A stretch of 64,000 nucleotides of DNA from Actinostola sp. cb2023 (lineage: Eukaryota > Cnidaria > Anthozoa > Actiniaria > Actinostolidae), in the NCBI GenBank assembly GCA_033675265.1, contig JAUJYZ010000075.1:1-64000 (forward strand), read 5' to 3'. The stretch's first letter is position 1; each line of letters begins with the position of its first letter. The translations under genes and the position numbers were made by a program. The notes below the pieces were generated by a model, which saw nothing but the letters and a program-made list of their open reading frames with translations, was not told where the DNA came from and did no database searches. Shown piece by piece: positions 11,703 to 35,957 of the stretch.

Positions 11703-12018
11703 AGGGCCACAAGTTCATCACTGTTACGTGTACTTCGGTAAATAAGGGCGGTTTGTTGGTTTGTTGGTTTGTTTGGATATTTATTAGTGTTAGTCTTTTG
11801 AAACCTGTATGTACATACAAAGAGCAGGCTAAATAGTATGGACGCACGCCGAATTAATATAAATTTTCGCCTCCGACGAAACGCAAACCCATCATCTTGA
11901 AATTTAAAAACATCAATAGTACAATCAACAAATTTAATCTGATTGGATGAGAGCAGTATAATTAATCTAAAATTGAGTTGCTAAGGTAACGGCGCGTACG
12001 CGCGGATAAGCGCGGTGA
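11703..12018. repeat. Module preceding satellite block 1
   Basis: A 0.3-kb module beginning GAGGGCCACAAGTTCATCAC and containing GTACTTCGGTAAATAAG, short TTTG repeats and GCGCGTACGCGCGGATAAGC. It is repeated almost unchanged at 13795-14145, each time directly before 40-bp satellite units. The GAGGGCCACAAGTT...AATAAA start also occurs at 28459, which suggests a retroelement 3' end with a TTTG tail. Confidence 0.8.
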
Positions 12019-13793
12019 CACCAAACTATATATAAAACCCGTATTAACGTGTCCGCAATGTCACCAAACCATGTAAACCCGTATTCACGTGTGCGTAATG
12101 TCACCAAACCATCTAAACCCGTATTCACGTGTGCGTAATGTCACCAAGCTATGTAAACCCATGTTCGCGTGTCCGTAATGTCACCAAACTATGTAAACCC
12201 ATATTCACGTGTGCGTAATGTCACCAAGCTATGTAAACCCGTGTTCACGTGTGCGTAATGTCACCAAGCTATGTAAACCCATGCTCGCGTGTGGGTAATG
12301 TCACCAAACTATGTAAACCCATGTTCGCGTGTGCATAATGTCACCAAGCTATGTAAACCCATATTCACGTGTGCGTAATGTCACCAAGCTATGTAAACCC
12401 ATATTCACGTGTGCGTAATGTCACCAAGCTATGTAAACCCGTATTCACGTGTGCGTAATGTCACCAAGCTATGTAAACCCGTATTCACGTGTGCGTAATG
12501 TCACCAAACTATGTAAACCCATGCTCGCGTGTGCGTAATGTCACCAAACTATGTAAACCCATGTTCGCGTGTCCGTAATGTCACCAAACTATGTAAACCC
12601 ATGTTCGCGTGTCCGTAATGTCACCAAACTATGTAAACCCATGCTCGCGTGTGCGTAATATCACCAAACTATATAAACCCATGTTCGCGTGTGCGTAATG
12701 TCACCAAACTATGTAAACCCATGTTCGCGTGTGCGTAATGTCACCAAACTAAGTAAACCCATGTTCGCGTGTGCGTAATGTCACCAAACTATGTAAACCC
12801 ATGCTCGCGTGTGCGTAATGTCACCAAACTATGTAAACCCATGCTCGCGTGTCCGTAATGTCACCAAACTATGTAACCCATGCTCGCGTGTGCGTAATGT
12901 CACCAAACTATGTAAACCCATGTTCGCGTGTCCGTAATGTCACCAAACTATGTAAACCCATGTTCGCGTGTCCGTAATGTCACCAAACTATGTAAACCCA
13001 TGCTCGCGTGTGCGTAATATCACCAAACTATGTAAACCCATGTTCGCGTGTGCGTAATGTCACCAAACTATGTAAACCCATGTTCGCGTGTGCGTAATGT
13101 CACCAAACTAAGTAAACCCATGTTCGCGTGTGCGTAATGTCACCAAACTATGTAAACCCATGCTCGCGTGTGCGTAATGTCACCAAACTATGTAAACCCA
13201 TGCTCGCGTGTCCGTAATGTCACCAAACTATGTAAACCCATGCTCGCGTGTGCGTAATGTCACCAAACTATGTAAACCCATGTTCGCGTGTCCGTAATGT
13301 CACCAAACTATGTAAACCCATGTTCGCGTGTCCGTAATGTCACCAAACTATGTAAACCCATGCTCGCGTGTGCGTAATATCACCAAACTATGTAAACCCA
13401 TGTTCGCGTGTGCGTAATGTCACCAAACTATGTAAACCCATGTTCGCGTGTGCGTAATGTCACCAAACTAAGTAAACCCATGTTCGCGTGTGCGTAATGT
13501 CACCAAACTATGTAAACCCATGCTCGCGTGTCCGTAATGTCACCAAACTATGTAAACCCATGTTCGCGTGTCCGTAATGTCACCAAACTATGTAAACCCA
13601 TGTAAACCCATGCTCGCGTGTGCGTAATGTCACCAAACTATGTAAACCCATGCTCGCGTGTCCGTAATGTCACCAAACTATGTAAACCCATGCTCGCGTG
13701 TCCGTAATGTCACCAAACTATGTAAACCCATGTTCGCGTGTCCGTAATGTCACCAAACTATGTAAACCCATGCTCGCGTGTGCGTAATGTCAC
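12019..13793. repeat. 40-bp satellite, block 1
   Basis: About 44 head-to-tail copies of a 40-bp unit (TCACCAAACTATGTAAACCC then ATGTTCGCGTGTGCGTAATG). A higher-order period is visible: the rare variants AAGTAAACCC (12751, 13110, 13470) and AATATCACC (12659, 13019, 13379) return every 360 bp, i.e. every nine units. Non-coding. Confidence 0.97.
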
Positions 13794-13794
13794 T

Positions 13795-14145
13795 TGAGGG
13801 CCACAAGTTCATCACTGTTACGTGTACTTCGGTAAATAAAGGCGGTTTGTTTGTTTGTTTGTTTGTTTGTTTGTTTGTTTGTTATTAGTCTTAGTCTTTA
13901 GAAACCTGTTTGTACATACAAAGAGTATGTACAAACATACAAAGAGCAGGTTAAATAGTATGGTCACACGCCGAATTAATATAAACTTTCGCCTCCGACG
14001 AAACGCAAACCCATCGTCTTGAAATTTAAAAAAAAATCAATAGTACAATCAACAAATTTAATCGTCACTGATTGGATGAGAGCAGTATAATTAATCTAAA
14101 ATTGAGTTGCTAAGGTAACGGCGCGTACGCGCGGATAAGCGCGGT
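13795..14145. repeat. Second copy of the satellite-preceding module
   Basis: Direct repeat of 11703-12018 with an expanded (TTTG)n run at 13846-13882 and a short duplication of GTACATACAAAGAG. Its position between the two satellite blocks implies that module plus satellite were duplicated together. Confidence 0.85.
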
Positions 14146-15010
14146 GACACCAAACTAAATAAAACCCGTGTTCATGCACGTGTCCGCAATGTCACCAAAC
14201 TATGTAAATCCGTATTCACGTGTCCGTAATGTCACCAAACTATGGAAACCCATGTTCGCGTGTCCGTGATGTTACCAAACTAAGTAATCCCGCGTTCACG
14301 TGTCCGTAATGTCACCAAACTATGGAAACCCATGTTCGCGTGTCCGTGATGTTACCAAACTAAGTAATCCCGCGTTCACGTGTGCGTAATGTCACCAAAC
14401 TATGTAAACCCATGCTCGCGTGTGCGTAATGTCACCAAACTATGTAAACCCGTGTTCACGTGTCCGTAATGTCACCAAACTATGTAAACCCGTGTTCACG
14501 TGTCCGTAATGTTACCAAACTAAGTAAATCGGTATTCACGTGTCCGTAATGTCACCAAACTATGTAAACCCATATTCACGTGGCCGTAATGTCACCAAAC
14601 TATGTATAAAACCCGTGTTCACGTGTCCGTAATGTTACCAAACTAAGTAAATCGGTATTCACGTGTCCGTAATGTCACCAAGCTATGTAAACCCATATTC
14701 ACGTGGCCGTAATGTTACCCAACTAAGTAAACCCATATTCACGTGTCCGTAATGTCACCAAACCATGTAAACCCATATTCACGTGTGCGTAATGTCACCA
14801 AGCTATGTAAACCCGTGTGCACGTGTCCGTAATGTCACCAAACTATGTAAACCCATGTTCGCGTGTGCGTAATTTCACCAAACCAAGTAAACCCGTGTTC
14901 GCGTGTGCGTAATGTCACCAAACTATATGTAAACCCATATTCACGTGGCCGTATTGTCACCAAGCTATGTAAACCGTATTCACGTGTCCGTAATGTCACC
15001 AAACTATAGA
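14146..15010. repeat. 40-bp satellite, block 2
   Basis: About 21 units of the same 40-bp family, more diverged than block 1. A short local duplication is visible (GTTACCAAACTAAGTAATCC at 14272 and 14352). The 69-codon minus-strand frame within it is a repeat artefact. Confidence 0.93.
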
Positions 15011-15171
15011 AACCGTGTTTAAAAAAGTGTTCAGCTAAAACCACCTGAAAATGAATGGAAAAAAGTTCACATTCTGAAACACCAACAATGACTGAATTGT
15101 CTTTACAATTACGAACATTTTTCAGTTAACTATAACTACATATTTAATTTGATAAGTTTAAATTACTTTAA

Positions 15172-15660
15172 GGTGGCTCCGTCGAAATTCCAGACGCATT
15201 CGTCTGAAATAAAACTTCGGCCATAACTTTTTTAATATTCGCGTGATGGACTATCAGACTTGCAGAAAGTTGAAGCTATTATTTGGCAATATTACAACAT
15301 AATTCGATTTCCCTTTCCGCAAATATTTTTAGTGATATCGGAGCTACAATGGACCTTGTTCTCGCTACTACTTAAACGCGCTCAAAAAAAAATTTGTCAA
15401 ATTTTAATTTTTAATTTCAAATTCATGACTAAAATACATAACCTGTTTATTTCGGTTCCGCCGATTTTGCTGAAACTTAGTTAGGATATTCATCAAGTCA
15501 ATTGAACACGATTCACAAACTTTTACGCTAAAATTTCGGACAATTTTTCTTGTCTTGATTTCTTGCGATTTTGAGCGTTTTTTACAATTGTATTCTATCA
15601 TTTCAAGCTTTATTGACAATATTTTGCTAAATAATTTTTCGAGATGCATCAGTCTTACAT
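15172..15660. mobile_element. TTAA-flanked foldback family, rearranged copy
   Basis: Starts GGTGGCTCCGTCGAAATTCC after TTAA (15168-15171), matching the terminus of the complete copy at 23171-24640. The left half (AAGTTGAAGCTATTATTTGG through GATATCGGAGCTACAATGG) and part of the right arm are conserved, but the right terminus GACGGAGCCACC is absent. Frames at 15260-15649 are shadows. Confidence 0.75.
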
Positions 15661-16235
15661 TCTCTTCACAGGTATACAGCCTGGGTTACCTGTGGTCACG
15701 TTTGTCAACAACAGTTTTACCGTGAAAAAGCTGCTTTCTTCTATAAATTTCCTATAGAAAAGAAGATATTAACATTGGACAACATTTTACAGCTTACTTT
15801 AACAAAACACAGAATGTTTTACTTACTAAAAAGATGAATAAACGTGTTTTTTTTGTCTTTGAAGAAAAACAAGCGAAATTTCCCAAACTGCTTCGATTTA
15901 TTCCCGCTCTTTTACCGGTAGTCACGTGACCTTATGTGTGTAACTGCTGACCAAAATTAGCATGATCAGAAATACTGGACTGATTTCTGGCAGTCAAAAA
16001 CATATACTTATGGTGTGTATTTTGCTGAATAGTTTAAGCAGTAAGTATGAAGCTAAGCAATATGGTAAAGTATTACATATTTTTTATTAATCCAAAGAAG
16101 TGAAAATTAGTTAATTTCATGTGAAAAATAATGTTTTTATTACCTATAATTTATAGAAAATCATTCTTGTCACATAATTGTTTTTCAGACATTGTGAAAA
16201 CTAAAATAAAGTTTGTTCTCTTAATTTTCTGCAAT
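15661..16235. other. Unassigned stretch before the LTR
   Basis: AT-rich sequence with no recognised feature. It starts with CAGCCTGGGTTACCTGTGG, which resembles the CACAGG...CCCAAG termini seen elsewhere, so an eroded element end may be present. Confidence 0.4.
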
Positions 16236-16240
16236 GTTTA

Positions 16241-17122
16241 TGTCACGAAATTAGGAATAAGTTACACTTTTGTTTACTTTTCTTTAGTAATTACTCCGTA
16301 GAGAATATTTAATTAATCTAGTTGTATATAATTTATGTAAAGAATGTTTAATGTTATATCATTGTTTGTATAGTTACATCATTGCATTGTTTGGTTACAT
16401 CATCGTATTGTCACAGCCTTCACATATAAAACAGTACAGAACAGAATACGGCACTCCTTAAAGCGAACTTAAAGAGGACAAGACAGACAGCTCAACTGCT
16501 CTCAACTCCGTTGGAACTCATCCACAAGCAGGCATTGACTGGCCCCAATACTGCGAAAGCCAAACCAGACGTGGTCAAACCTAACAGTAAAGAAGAGTCC
16601 AGAGAACAAGAAGGGAGAAGTAAGGAAGAAAGGTACACTGAACATTACAATACTCGAGTCAAGATACAAAGTCAGTTACTTAGACGCAAGAAGAAACATT
16701 GTATGGTAGAGACAAGATAAACGTTTACAGAACTATAAGATACCGAAGGAGTGGGACGGCAAAGTGACAGATACAGACCACATAAGAACATTCAAGCTAA
16801 GTATTCAATACTCAAGGCAAACAGAAATTAATACAAGACGAATTTGAACATTGAACTCAAGCATATTTAGATATAGTAAATAGTAAACCAAGATTTTTCA
16901 AGCGTTACCATAAGTAAGATTACCAAGTCATTTAGTTGTTTCGTTTCGTTTTTCCATTTAATTTTGCACTGTTTCGTATTTATAGTATAACTTTAGTAAG
17001 TATAGTAATAACTCGTTGTATATAGTAATAAATCCTTTTCTGTTCACGTGTGTGTTTATTCACTTTTGGGGAAGGCTTGATTTTCGGGAGGCTACGGTGA
17101 CGCCCAAACGGAGTTGGTTACA
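16241..17122 (+). mobile_element. Solo LTR, 882 bp
   Basis: The element begins TGTCACGAAATTAGG and ends GGAGTTGGTTACA, so it has the TG...CA ends of an LTR. It is flanked by a perfect 5-bp duplication, GTTTA (16236-16240 and 17123-17127). Inside are a TATA-like ATATAAAA at 16424-16431 and a polyadenylation signal AATAAA at 17027-17032 in the expected order. No gag or pol sequence and no second LTR are present, so it is a solo LTR left by recombination. Superfamily (Gypsy or other) cannot be decided from this. Confidence 0.85.
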
Positions 17123-17160
17123 GTTTATTTAAGTATTGTATGCATGATTATAGCTATAAA

Positions 17161-17541
17161 AATTAGCCATTACCAAAACGAGCAGGGGACTGGGACCAAG
17201 TCCGTAAAACTTATTCAATAAGAAACTAGCAAAAGTGAGCATCATTTTCTGAGAGATCAGATCAAACTTAGCTAGTCTGGAAAGTTTGGTGAACTTCGGC
17301 TTAATATTGACGATGTTAGAGGGCATCAAAGATGACTATTTTCCCATACAATGGTTAAATTTTGGCTGGACACCACAATTTCAAAAGTTTATAGTTCCGA
17401 CAGAATTCGCTCAAATCAAATCAAACTTTGCACAGATGCTAATTTCAACATTCTGTTTCATGTCATAAACTTTATTTCGTAAGTGCATTAATTCTAATAA
17501 ACTCGTTCCCAGTCCCCTGCTCGTTTAGGTAATGGCTAATT
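17161..17541. mobile_element. MITE with AATTAGCCATTACC termini
   Basis: Terminal inverted repeats AATTAGCCATTACC and GGTAATGGCTAATT, followed inward by AACGAGCAGGGGACTGGGA and its complement. Size is about 380 bp. It lies immediately right of the solo LTR. The two frames across it are not genes. Confidence 0.8.
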
Positions 17542-17559
17542 CTTGTACATCTGTACCAG

Positions 17560-17675
17560 TTTACACAGTGCCAAAGACTTGTATCATGTGGCACTCATTG
17601 GCACTGTGTGCCAAAAGACTGCCATGCTGTGGCACACAGTGCCGCATGTGTGCCAAACTGCATTTGTCGTACTAA
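17560..17675. repeat. Cluster of TGGCAC / GTGCCA words
   Basis: Nine or so occurrences of GTGCCA or TGGCAC in about 100 bp, some forming short palindromes (GGCACTGTGTGCC, GGCACACAGTGCC). Its proximity to the LIX1 start (18011) makes a regulatory role possible, but that is inference; it may equally be an old repeat. Confidence 0.4.
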
Positions 17676-18010
17676 ACACGGCTGCGTCACCAGAGCCAAC
17701 GACAAACAAGTGGGCTCTGGCTGGCTCTGGTACCACCTCGTGTCCGGCCTTAGGCCTGGGCACGAGTAAAAAGCTTGGGCTCCCTGTGCATTACTACAAG
17801 AACATTTGTACGAACGTAAACGTTGGCAGGAAATATCCCCGGAAATATCTCTACTTTTGCGAAAGAACTACAAGTGTTAACTCAAAATATACCTGTTAGG
17901 GTGAACATAATACTATAGTGATGAAGTAATGCAGAGATTTATACATAATTTGGCTTGTAGACGTTGGTTTACATCTGCCTGACTACAGTTTGTTACGAAA
18001 CACAGACAAG

Positions 18011-30228
<12,218 letters not shown>

Positions 30229-30310
30229 AATTTCAAGCAATAGATCCATTTAGCCTTCCTGAATATTTATTATTATATTCTTTGTTTGAGTGACGTCCAT
30301 ATTTATGTCT

Positions 30311-31559
30311 CTTCTGAAGCTGCCTCGTACCCAGTCGCTTCTTCGGAGGGCAAGGGGAAGGGGGAGGGGGGAGGGGGACGAGAAAGCGAAACGCGCAAAG
30401 GAGCACGGGAAGGGAGAAAGACGGGAAGCGCCTGGCAGATAATGAATCCAACATGGCCGACTTAAATTTATGCAAAAATATTCAAAGTTGTAATTCACTC
30501 AAAAGCGATAGATCAGTTCATGAAGCGGTCCACAAACTTGACTGTGGTGAACTCTTGTTTTATTAGCTTTTCTGAAAGCTGGTATTCGAAAAAGCTATAA
30601 AACTTCCATGTAAACTATAACGTTCGCAACGACAGACGAGCAACTGAACATGACCCCGCAAGGTCAAACTACCGTGACTACATCACAGTATGAAAACAAA
30701 TTCTGTTTGAGCTCAAATAAATAGCCTAAAAATAACAATTCAACTAGAATGACAAGGGAAATCCCACATATTCTTTAAATATAGTCTCTAAACTTTATTT
30801 CAGCTCAATTTTTTTTTTAAATGACTCCGTCTGGAAAGCCTGCCAAGCGGGTGTCAAGACACGGCTAGCTCTGTGCGTCACTTCGGCTCTACAAAACACA
30901 ATTTTCATCTCGGTATAAGCCAGAGGCATGGAATGGGGAGCGTTTATATACACTGAAACCTGAACACTACACAGTCTTCAAACGCTTCATTCGATGCAAA
31001 ATTTAAGAGAAAATCGTTCTACCAAAGGATTAACCGTCGTCAAATTACACGCGTTTGACTCTAAAACACATACGCTAATTCTCTAGAACTAGTAATTACA
31101 ATAACCGCCAAAAGGCAAGAATAATAAAGTCAAAGTATCGGTGTTGTCAAACATCTATTATTGCATCCATCAAGCGGTGATTTCTTCTATAAAATCAACG
31201 GTGAACTTACACTGCCAAAACCTCCAACCCGGCCATGTTTCTATTAATACTGAAAGTTCACGAAGCGAGGAATTCAGGTCATCGACATTTTCTTAGCCAC
31301 CTTCGGCCATATTTAACTCATTTTAGGCCTTAAATTCATCGTTAAGTGCGATTTTTCAGAAATCGACAACTTCGACACAGATATCGACCACGATCTGCCA
31401 GGCGCTTCCCTTCCTCAGTTCGTCCTTCCCTTGCTCCTTTGCGATCCCCTCTAATCCCTTCCCATGGTGCTTTGCTCCCCAGTTCTTTTCGCTTTCTCGT
31501 CTCCCTCCCCCTCCCCTTCCCCTCCGAAGAAGCGACTGGGTTCGAGGCAGCTTCTGAAG
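30311..31559. mobile_element. Long-TIR element downstream of LIX1, 1.25 kb
   Basis: Left arm about 30311-30450 (TGCCTCGTACCCAGTCGCTT, CTTCGGAGG, polypurine, GCGCCTGGCAGAT) is inverted at about 31385-31559. The interior of about 930 bp (30460-31380) holds no recognised gene; words such as GTGTCAAGACACGGC lie near 30851. Non-autonomous DNA element by structure. Confidence 0.75.
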
Positions 31560-31860
31560 TGTTACTGATAGAGAAATAAATAATACTCAGGGGAATAACA
31601 CGTGGTCTGAAATGGGAAAACATTACTCCCACGCTAAATGGGTCTATTGGTTGATTTATTGATATTTTAATATATATTTTGCAGTTAATATTTTTTCTAG
31701 CTGATATTTAGCTACCAAAAAAATAGCTAAAACTGGCTCATGTTAAATTAATGTGATATAGGTTATAGTAATATTGTAAGCCTATATTTTCACATCATAA
31801 TAACATATTACAATTACAATACAATTTATTAGAGGCTCCCCAAGAGGGTTTATGATAATA

Positions 31861-31893
31861 ACTAGACGCTCTACTAGCGTGAAGTCGGGCTTC
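31861..31893. repeat. AGACGCTCTACTAGCGT terminal hairpin, isolated copy
   Basis: CTAGACGCTCTACTAGCGTG followed by AAGTCGGGCTTC, the same start as the elements at 33749 and 35273. Here it is cut off at once by the TTAA element that starts at 31902. Confidence 0.7.
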
Positions 31894-31901
31894 TTAATTA
31901 A

Positions 31902-32363
31902 GTAGCGTTCCATGTAAGAACGATAGCATGAACGGCATAGAAATGTAAAAGGTGTTAATTTTCCATTCTTCTTTCTTGCAATTTCATTGGTTCATAGTCA
32001 TAAATTCAATCGAAACCCAACCAAGGAATACATTTCCATTAGATAACTTTTGAGAATTTAATTCACTTTTAATCAAACTAACTTTGGTTTGATTTTAAAG
32101 AAAATTGTGTGTGAGGAAAGTTCTCAAATTTGTGAATCAAATATCCATTGTCTTCCCTCTTTTCTATTGGCTACATAGCGTTCTCCTTCAGTTTTCACAG
32201 TAAAAATGGGCAACTGCACACAGTTTCCTCTATTTTCTCCTTGTAACTTTGATAGTTGGTATCTGAGACAGCATGTTACACATATTCAAGCAAAATCGTG
32301 TGTGAGGCGAGCTCAATGCCGCAGTCTATTGTCTTTTGCTATCGTTCTTACGCGGAACGCTAC
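31902..32363. mobile_element. TTAA-flanked element, 462 bp
   Basis: Termini GTAGCGTTCC / GGAACGCTAC with an inverted run through TAAGAACGATAGCA, flanked by TTAA (31898-31901, 32364-32367). No coding capacity. It is a third unrelated TIR family with the same target duplication in this window. Confidence 0.85.
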
Positions 32364-32611
32364 TTAAATGAACCTTGTAGTGTGAAACCTAAAAACTTCA
32401 TTTATATCGTCATATACAGAAGTAGTTTGAGCCCATTACCTAATGTACTGTAAAACAGAATAATAGAACAATACCAACTCAGAATGATTGATCAAGAAAT
32501 ACCAAAAACTAAAAACCCTTTTAGCCAAAGAACTACATTAGCGTAAATATAATTGCGTAGCACTTTTCCAATCATAGTATGTTTTATATTACAGGACTCA
32601 AGTAGATACTA

Positions 32612-32750
32612 ATCTTTATTTAGAAAGCAATTTTAGAACTTCGGCAAAATATCATAAGGATTGAATTCTAGAAGTGAATTCACGACCATATTATTTTCCA
32701 ACGGCCGATCAAATAAGACACAGGAAGCCCAACACAAAAATAGAGAGTCG
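32612..32750. repeat. Dispersed repeat, copy 2 (partner at 2160)
   Basis: Shares TTTAGAAAGCAA.TTTAGAAC, CGGCCGATCAAA and CACAGGAAGCCCAACAC with 2160-2285. It is followed at 32934 by an ACGCT hairpin repeat. Confidence 0.6.
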
Positions 32751-32933
32751 GAAGCTCACCGGGTTGACAAGTCGTTCTACGTGAGTTTTTTTCTTCAAAA
32801 GTCATGAACAGTACTGCATCTACGATTGATGATCAAGATTCCTTTGCAATCGACCAGAATTGCCGGTTTAAAATTCGGTTTTCTTCACTCGAGGCTTTTT
32901 TCCACGGCTTCAAAGTCAGTTCTAAGATGAAAC

Positions 32934-33095
32934 TAGACGCTTTAACAAGCGTTCATTCGTGCCCTGGTGCGATTGAGCACTGGGATGCATTGTAGCATGA
33001 AAGACGCATACTTATGGGCCTCCACCTTCATTCGGTGAGGGACTGAGCTGTGAAGAACGAAGAGATTAGGAACGAACTGAACTGACACACGTTCC
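32934..33095. repeat. Dispersed repeat, ACGCT hairpin class B (partner at 42948)
   Basis: TAGACGCTTTAACAAGCGTT then CATTCGTGCCCTGGTGCGAT, ATGAAAGACGCATACTTATG and GAAGAACGAAGAGAT are shared with 42948-43090. The end hairpin ACGCT/AGCGT matches that of the AGTCGGGCTTC family though the bodies differ. The stretch from 33100 to 33745 shows nothing I can name. Confidence 0.75.
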
Positions 33096-33748
33096 CAGTC
33101 TCACTCCAGACAATGGAAGCTTAGAAACCCTTTATCAGTTATACAGAATGGAAGTTAAACTGTTTCAGAATCAATATTTGTACTTATAACCCATCGATAA
33201 ATTTTCGCGCGCGCACATTGGTTAAAACGGGTCACGTGGTACGATTTCACTGGACGGATGTCAGGTAATACCCCCCAGTTTTGAGATGATATCTCCCACT
33301 TTGGAGAAAAATGAAATTATCTCAGAACTTTTTTAAGACTGTAATGTACTTTTAATAGGTAAATTAGCTTGTACAACATACATGTGGTGTACTTGTTCCT
33401 TTTTGGGGATTTTAACGTCGATACGACAGGTATTTGAGGTATTTTTATAATTTTTCGATCCTTGAACCGACGAAAAAGCGTCAAAATCGGCGCCCAAAAA
33501 GCCACTCAAATAAAACCCAAAATATCAAGAAAACCACTCAAAAAAGCTTCAAAAACTAGCCATCTTTTATTTTCATGTCATTAAGTATTTTCGAATACTT
33601 TTTTTAGAAGTTTACACATGAAAAGTTCTCAAACGGAACGCATATTTGAACTCGAAACTTTTTCTTCATCCGTCATTTTGTTTCGGTTTCTTCAACCAAC
33701 GTACATTGAAGTCGACGTAGACAATTTATCGAAGGGTTATAAAATAAA

Positions 33749-33996
33749 CTAGACGCTCTACTAGCTTGAAGTCGGGCTTCTATAAACTGAAATGTAGCCT
33801 ATTTGAACTAAATATAGATATCTTATAGTGCGAATAAAACAGTGTTTGGTTGCTCGTTGCGTGACTCGGTAGAACATTTCAGTACTGCGACAGAAAACCT
33901 CGCTCACAACTGTTCTCTTCACTGCGTGTATCAACTCACTTCGATTCGTTCTAAGTTCTATAAAGATCTTTAAACCCTTTGCAGTACTAGTACTGG
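33749..33996. mobile_element. AGACGCTCTACTAGC element, truncated copy
   Basis: TAGACGCTCTACTAGCTTGA, AAATGTAGCCTATTTGAAC, ACAGTGTTTGGTTGCTCGTT and CTCTTCACTGCGTGTATCAA follow in the same order as in 35273-35957, ending at GTACTAGTACTGGAT where the copies diverge. Non-coding. Confidence 0.8.
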
Positions 33997-34022
33997 ATGT
34001 AATGTTTCAAAGCCGAGAATGA

Positions 34023-34081
34023 GGACTAGACGGGGTTTCCAGTCCGAGGCGAAGCCGAGGACTGGAAACCCCGTCTAGTCC
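34023..34081. repeat. Hairpin with a 23-bp perfect stem
   Basis: GGACTAGACGGGGTTTCCAG and the exact complement flank a 13-nt loop (GAGGCGAAGCCGA). Outer flanks (TTTCAAAGCCGAGAAT / AATTCGAGGTTTTGGAA) also tend to pair, so the whole may be a small foldback. Confidence 0.85.
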
Positions 34082-34454
34082 GAATTCGAGGTTTTGGAAC
34101 GACTTCTCATACTCATTAATTATTACATGCAATGGCCTAAAGGTAATAAAAAAAGAGCAGTTGCAAGATTTTAGCCCGGAAAAGCAAGAATTCCAGTCTG
34201 CATATTCTCTGCTCATGCGCAGAGTCGAGTACATCGTATATAAATAATTCCCACATGTGTTGGACTCTTGAGTAGCATGAAGTAGAGCCTGCTTTCAGAT
34301 TGAATATCATTCGGACAGAGTACCACTCTGTCCAAGGTCCCGATACATACATACATAAAGTTTATTTAGAAACACGGTAAAATCATCAGTATAAATACAA
34401 TACAATGGTTATCTAAAATAAGATGATTGTTATATGAGGGATAAGAACTCAGGA

Positions 34455-34514
34455 AAGAGTACTTTGAAATGATTTCAAAGTCCTTGGACTTTGAAATGCA
34501 TTTCAAAGTACTCT
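34455..34514. repeat. Hairpin with nested TTTGAAAT repeats
   Basis: AGAGTACTTTGAAATG and CATTTCAAAGTACTCT bracket ATTTCAAAGTCC / GGACTTTGAAAT, giving an almost uninterrupted stem of about 28 bp. Confidence 0.85.
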
Positions 34515-34865
34515 TGAGCGGACTTTCCGGGGTTTCCAGGTCCATCATGTGACCGGATTTGATGCACCGGATTGGCTGGTTACCTCATGAATAATTAATG
34601 AGTTTGAGAAATATAGAGTAGAGTCGTGCATTAGTCAGTCCATTAGTGAAGTTTAGATAAATATGATGCATGTTTTGCAATCGGGGTAATGATTGACTAC
34701 AAGTACTACAATAAACGTGCCGCCCCCTGGTGGGTAGCGCTAACACGTGTACAGCTGGCTCGTGGGTGAAGTATAGGGAGAGGAACGAGGGAAGGGTGAA
34801 ACAATACTATCCCACTCTTTTTATTTCGGAAATCAACTTTATGAAGTAATTAATGGGATGGTATA

Positions 34866-35146
34866 CAGCTATTTCAAAAAAGGTTGGTGAAGGTTTTGTT
34901 GCATCTTGCATACCAAGCCCGAAATGCACTATGGGCGATGTGAATGGAGTCAGCGTAAGGTCACAACAATATGAACTCTGGGAATTTTCCCAAACTTTAC
35001 CTTCGCAATATGAAGCCGAAATATTTCTTCTGTATGTGCATGCAGACATTGTTTACATATGATCCACAATACATTTCGGGCTTGGTATGCAACATGCAAG
35101 ATGCAAGATGCAACAAAACTGGCACCAACCTTTTTTGAAATAGCTG
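34866..35146. mobile_element. CAGCTATTTC MITE, copy 2
   Basis: 281 bp, termini CAGCTATTTCAAAAAAGGTT / AACCTTTTTTGAAATAGCTG flanked by TA. It shares termini with 21091-21370. Inside, GCATACCAAGCCCGAAATG and its complement make a second stem, and ATGCAAGATGCAAGATGCAA repeats near the right end. Confidence 0.87.
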
Positions 35147-35272
35147 TAGTAGTTTTCTATTATTGGCATCAGTTATTAAGGGATCATTAGATAGTTATAG
35201 ATATGCCAATGACGCTATAGGAGAAATTTTCCAAAACTTCCACGATTCTTTCAAATCTAAAATTATACTGAA

Positions 35273-35957
35273 CTAGACGCTCTACTAGCGTGAAGTCGGG
35301 CTTCTAAATGAAATGTAGCCTATTTGAACTAAATATAGATATCTTATAGTGCGATTAAAACAGTGTTTGGTTGCTCGTTGTGTGACTCGAGTTCGGTAGA
35401 ACATGCTTTCCTTGCAATTTCAGTACTGCGATTTCACAAACTCAGCGAATCATGAATGACAATGACATAGTTTATTTTTCATGGTACCATAAATATATCC
35501 ATATAAATACAAATACCGTATACATAAACTAGACATCGCAGAGTGATTAAACAATGTTTGGATGAAGTGTAAATATGGGTTTACCTCGACGGCTCGGTCG
35601 GCTGAAAACCTCACAACTGTTCTCTTCACTGCGTGTATCAACTCACTTCGATTCGTTCTATTAAAGTTCTAAAGATCTCTAAACCCTTTGCAGTACTAGT
35701 ACTGGATTGATAAATCCATGAATTATTGTGGTTATTTTGAAAACAAGACGACATAACCTTCCTGCAACAAGGTTTGTGAATTCAGACTCGATGTCTCGTA
35801 TTGAAAAATTATTTTGTTAGAGCCTTCGGTGATTATCTTAGCGGCCGGCACAGGGCGCATGCGCTGTAGAACCCAGTTCGTGATTTGAGGTCAACGACGA
35901 CAAAGAATGGATCTCATTTTTAGAGTCGGAGCTTCCACAGGAAGCCCGACTAATTAT
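35273..35957. mobile_element. AGACGCTCTACTAGC element, longest copy
   Basis: Starts TAGACGCTCTACTAGCGTGA and AGTCGGGCTTC and ends CACAGGAAGCCCGACTAAT, so AGTCGGGCTTC and GAAGCCCGACT form inverted ends. About 680 bp, no gene. The first 33 bases hold a hairpin (ACGCT/AGCGT) adjoining CTAG on the minus strand. Class undecided: TIR element or Helitron-like. Confidence 0.7.

Noticed and set aside
16511..16720. 69-codon ORF as a gag or pol fragment
   Set aside because: It lies wholly within the LTR boundaries defined by TG...CA and the GTTTA duplication, so it is unlikely to be coding.
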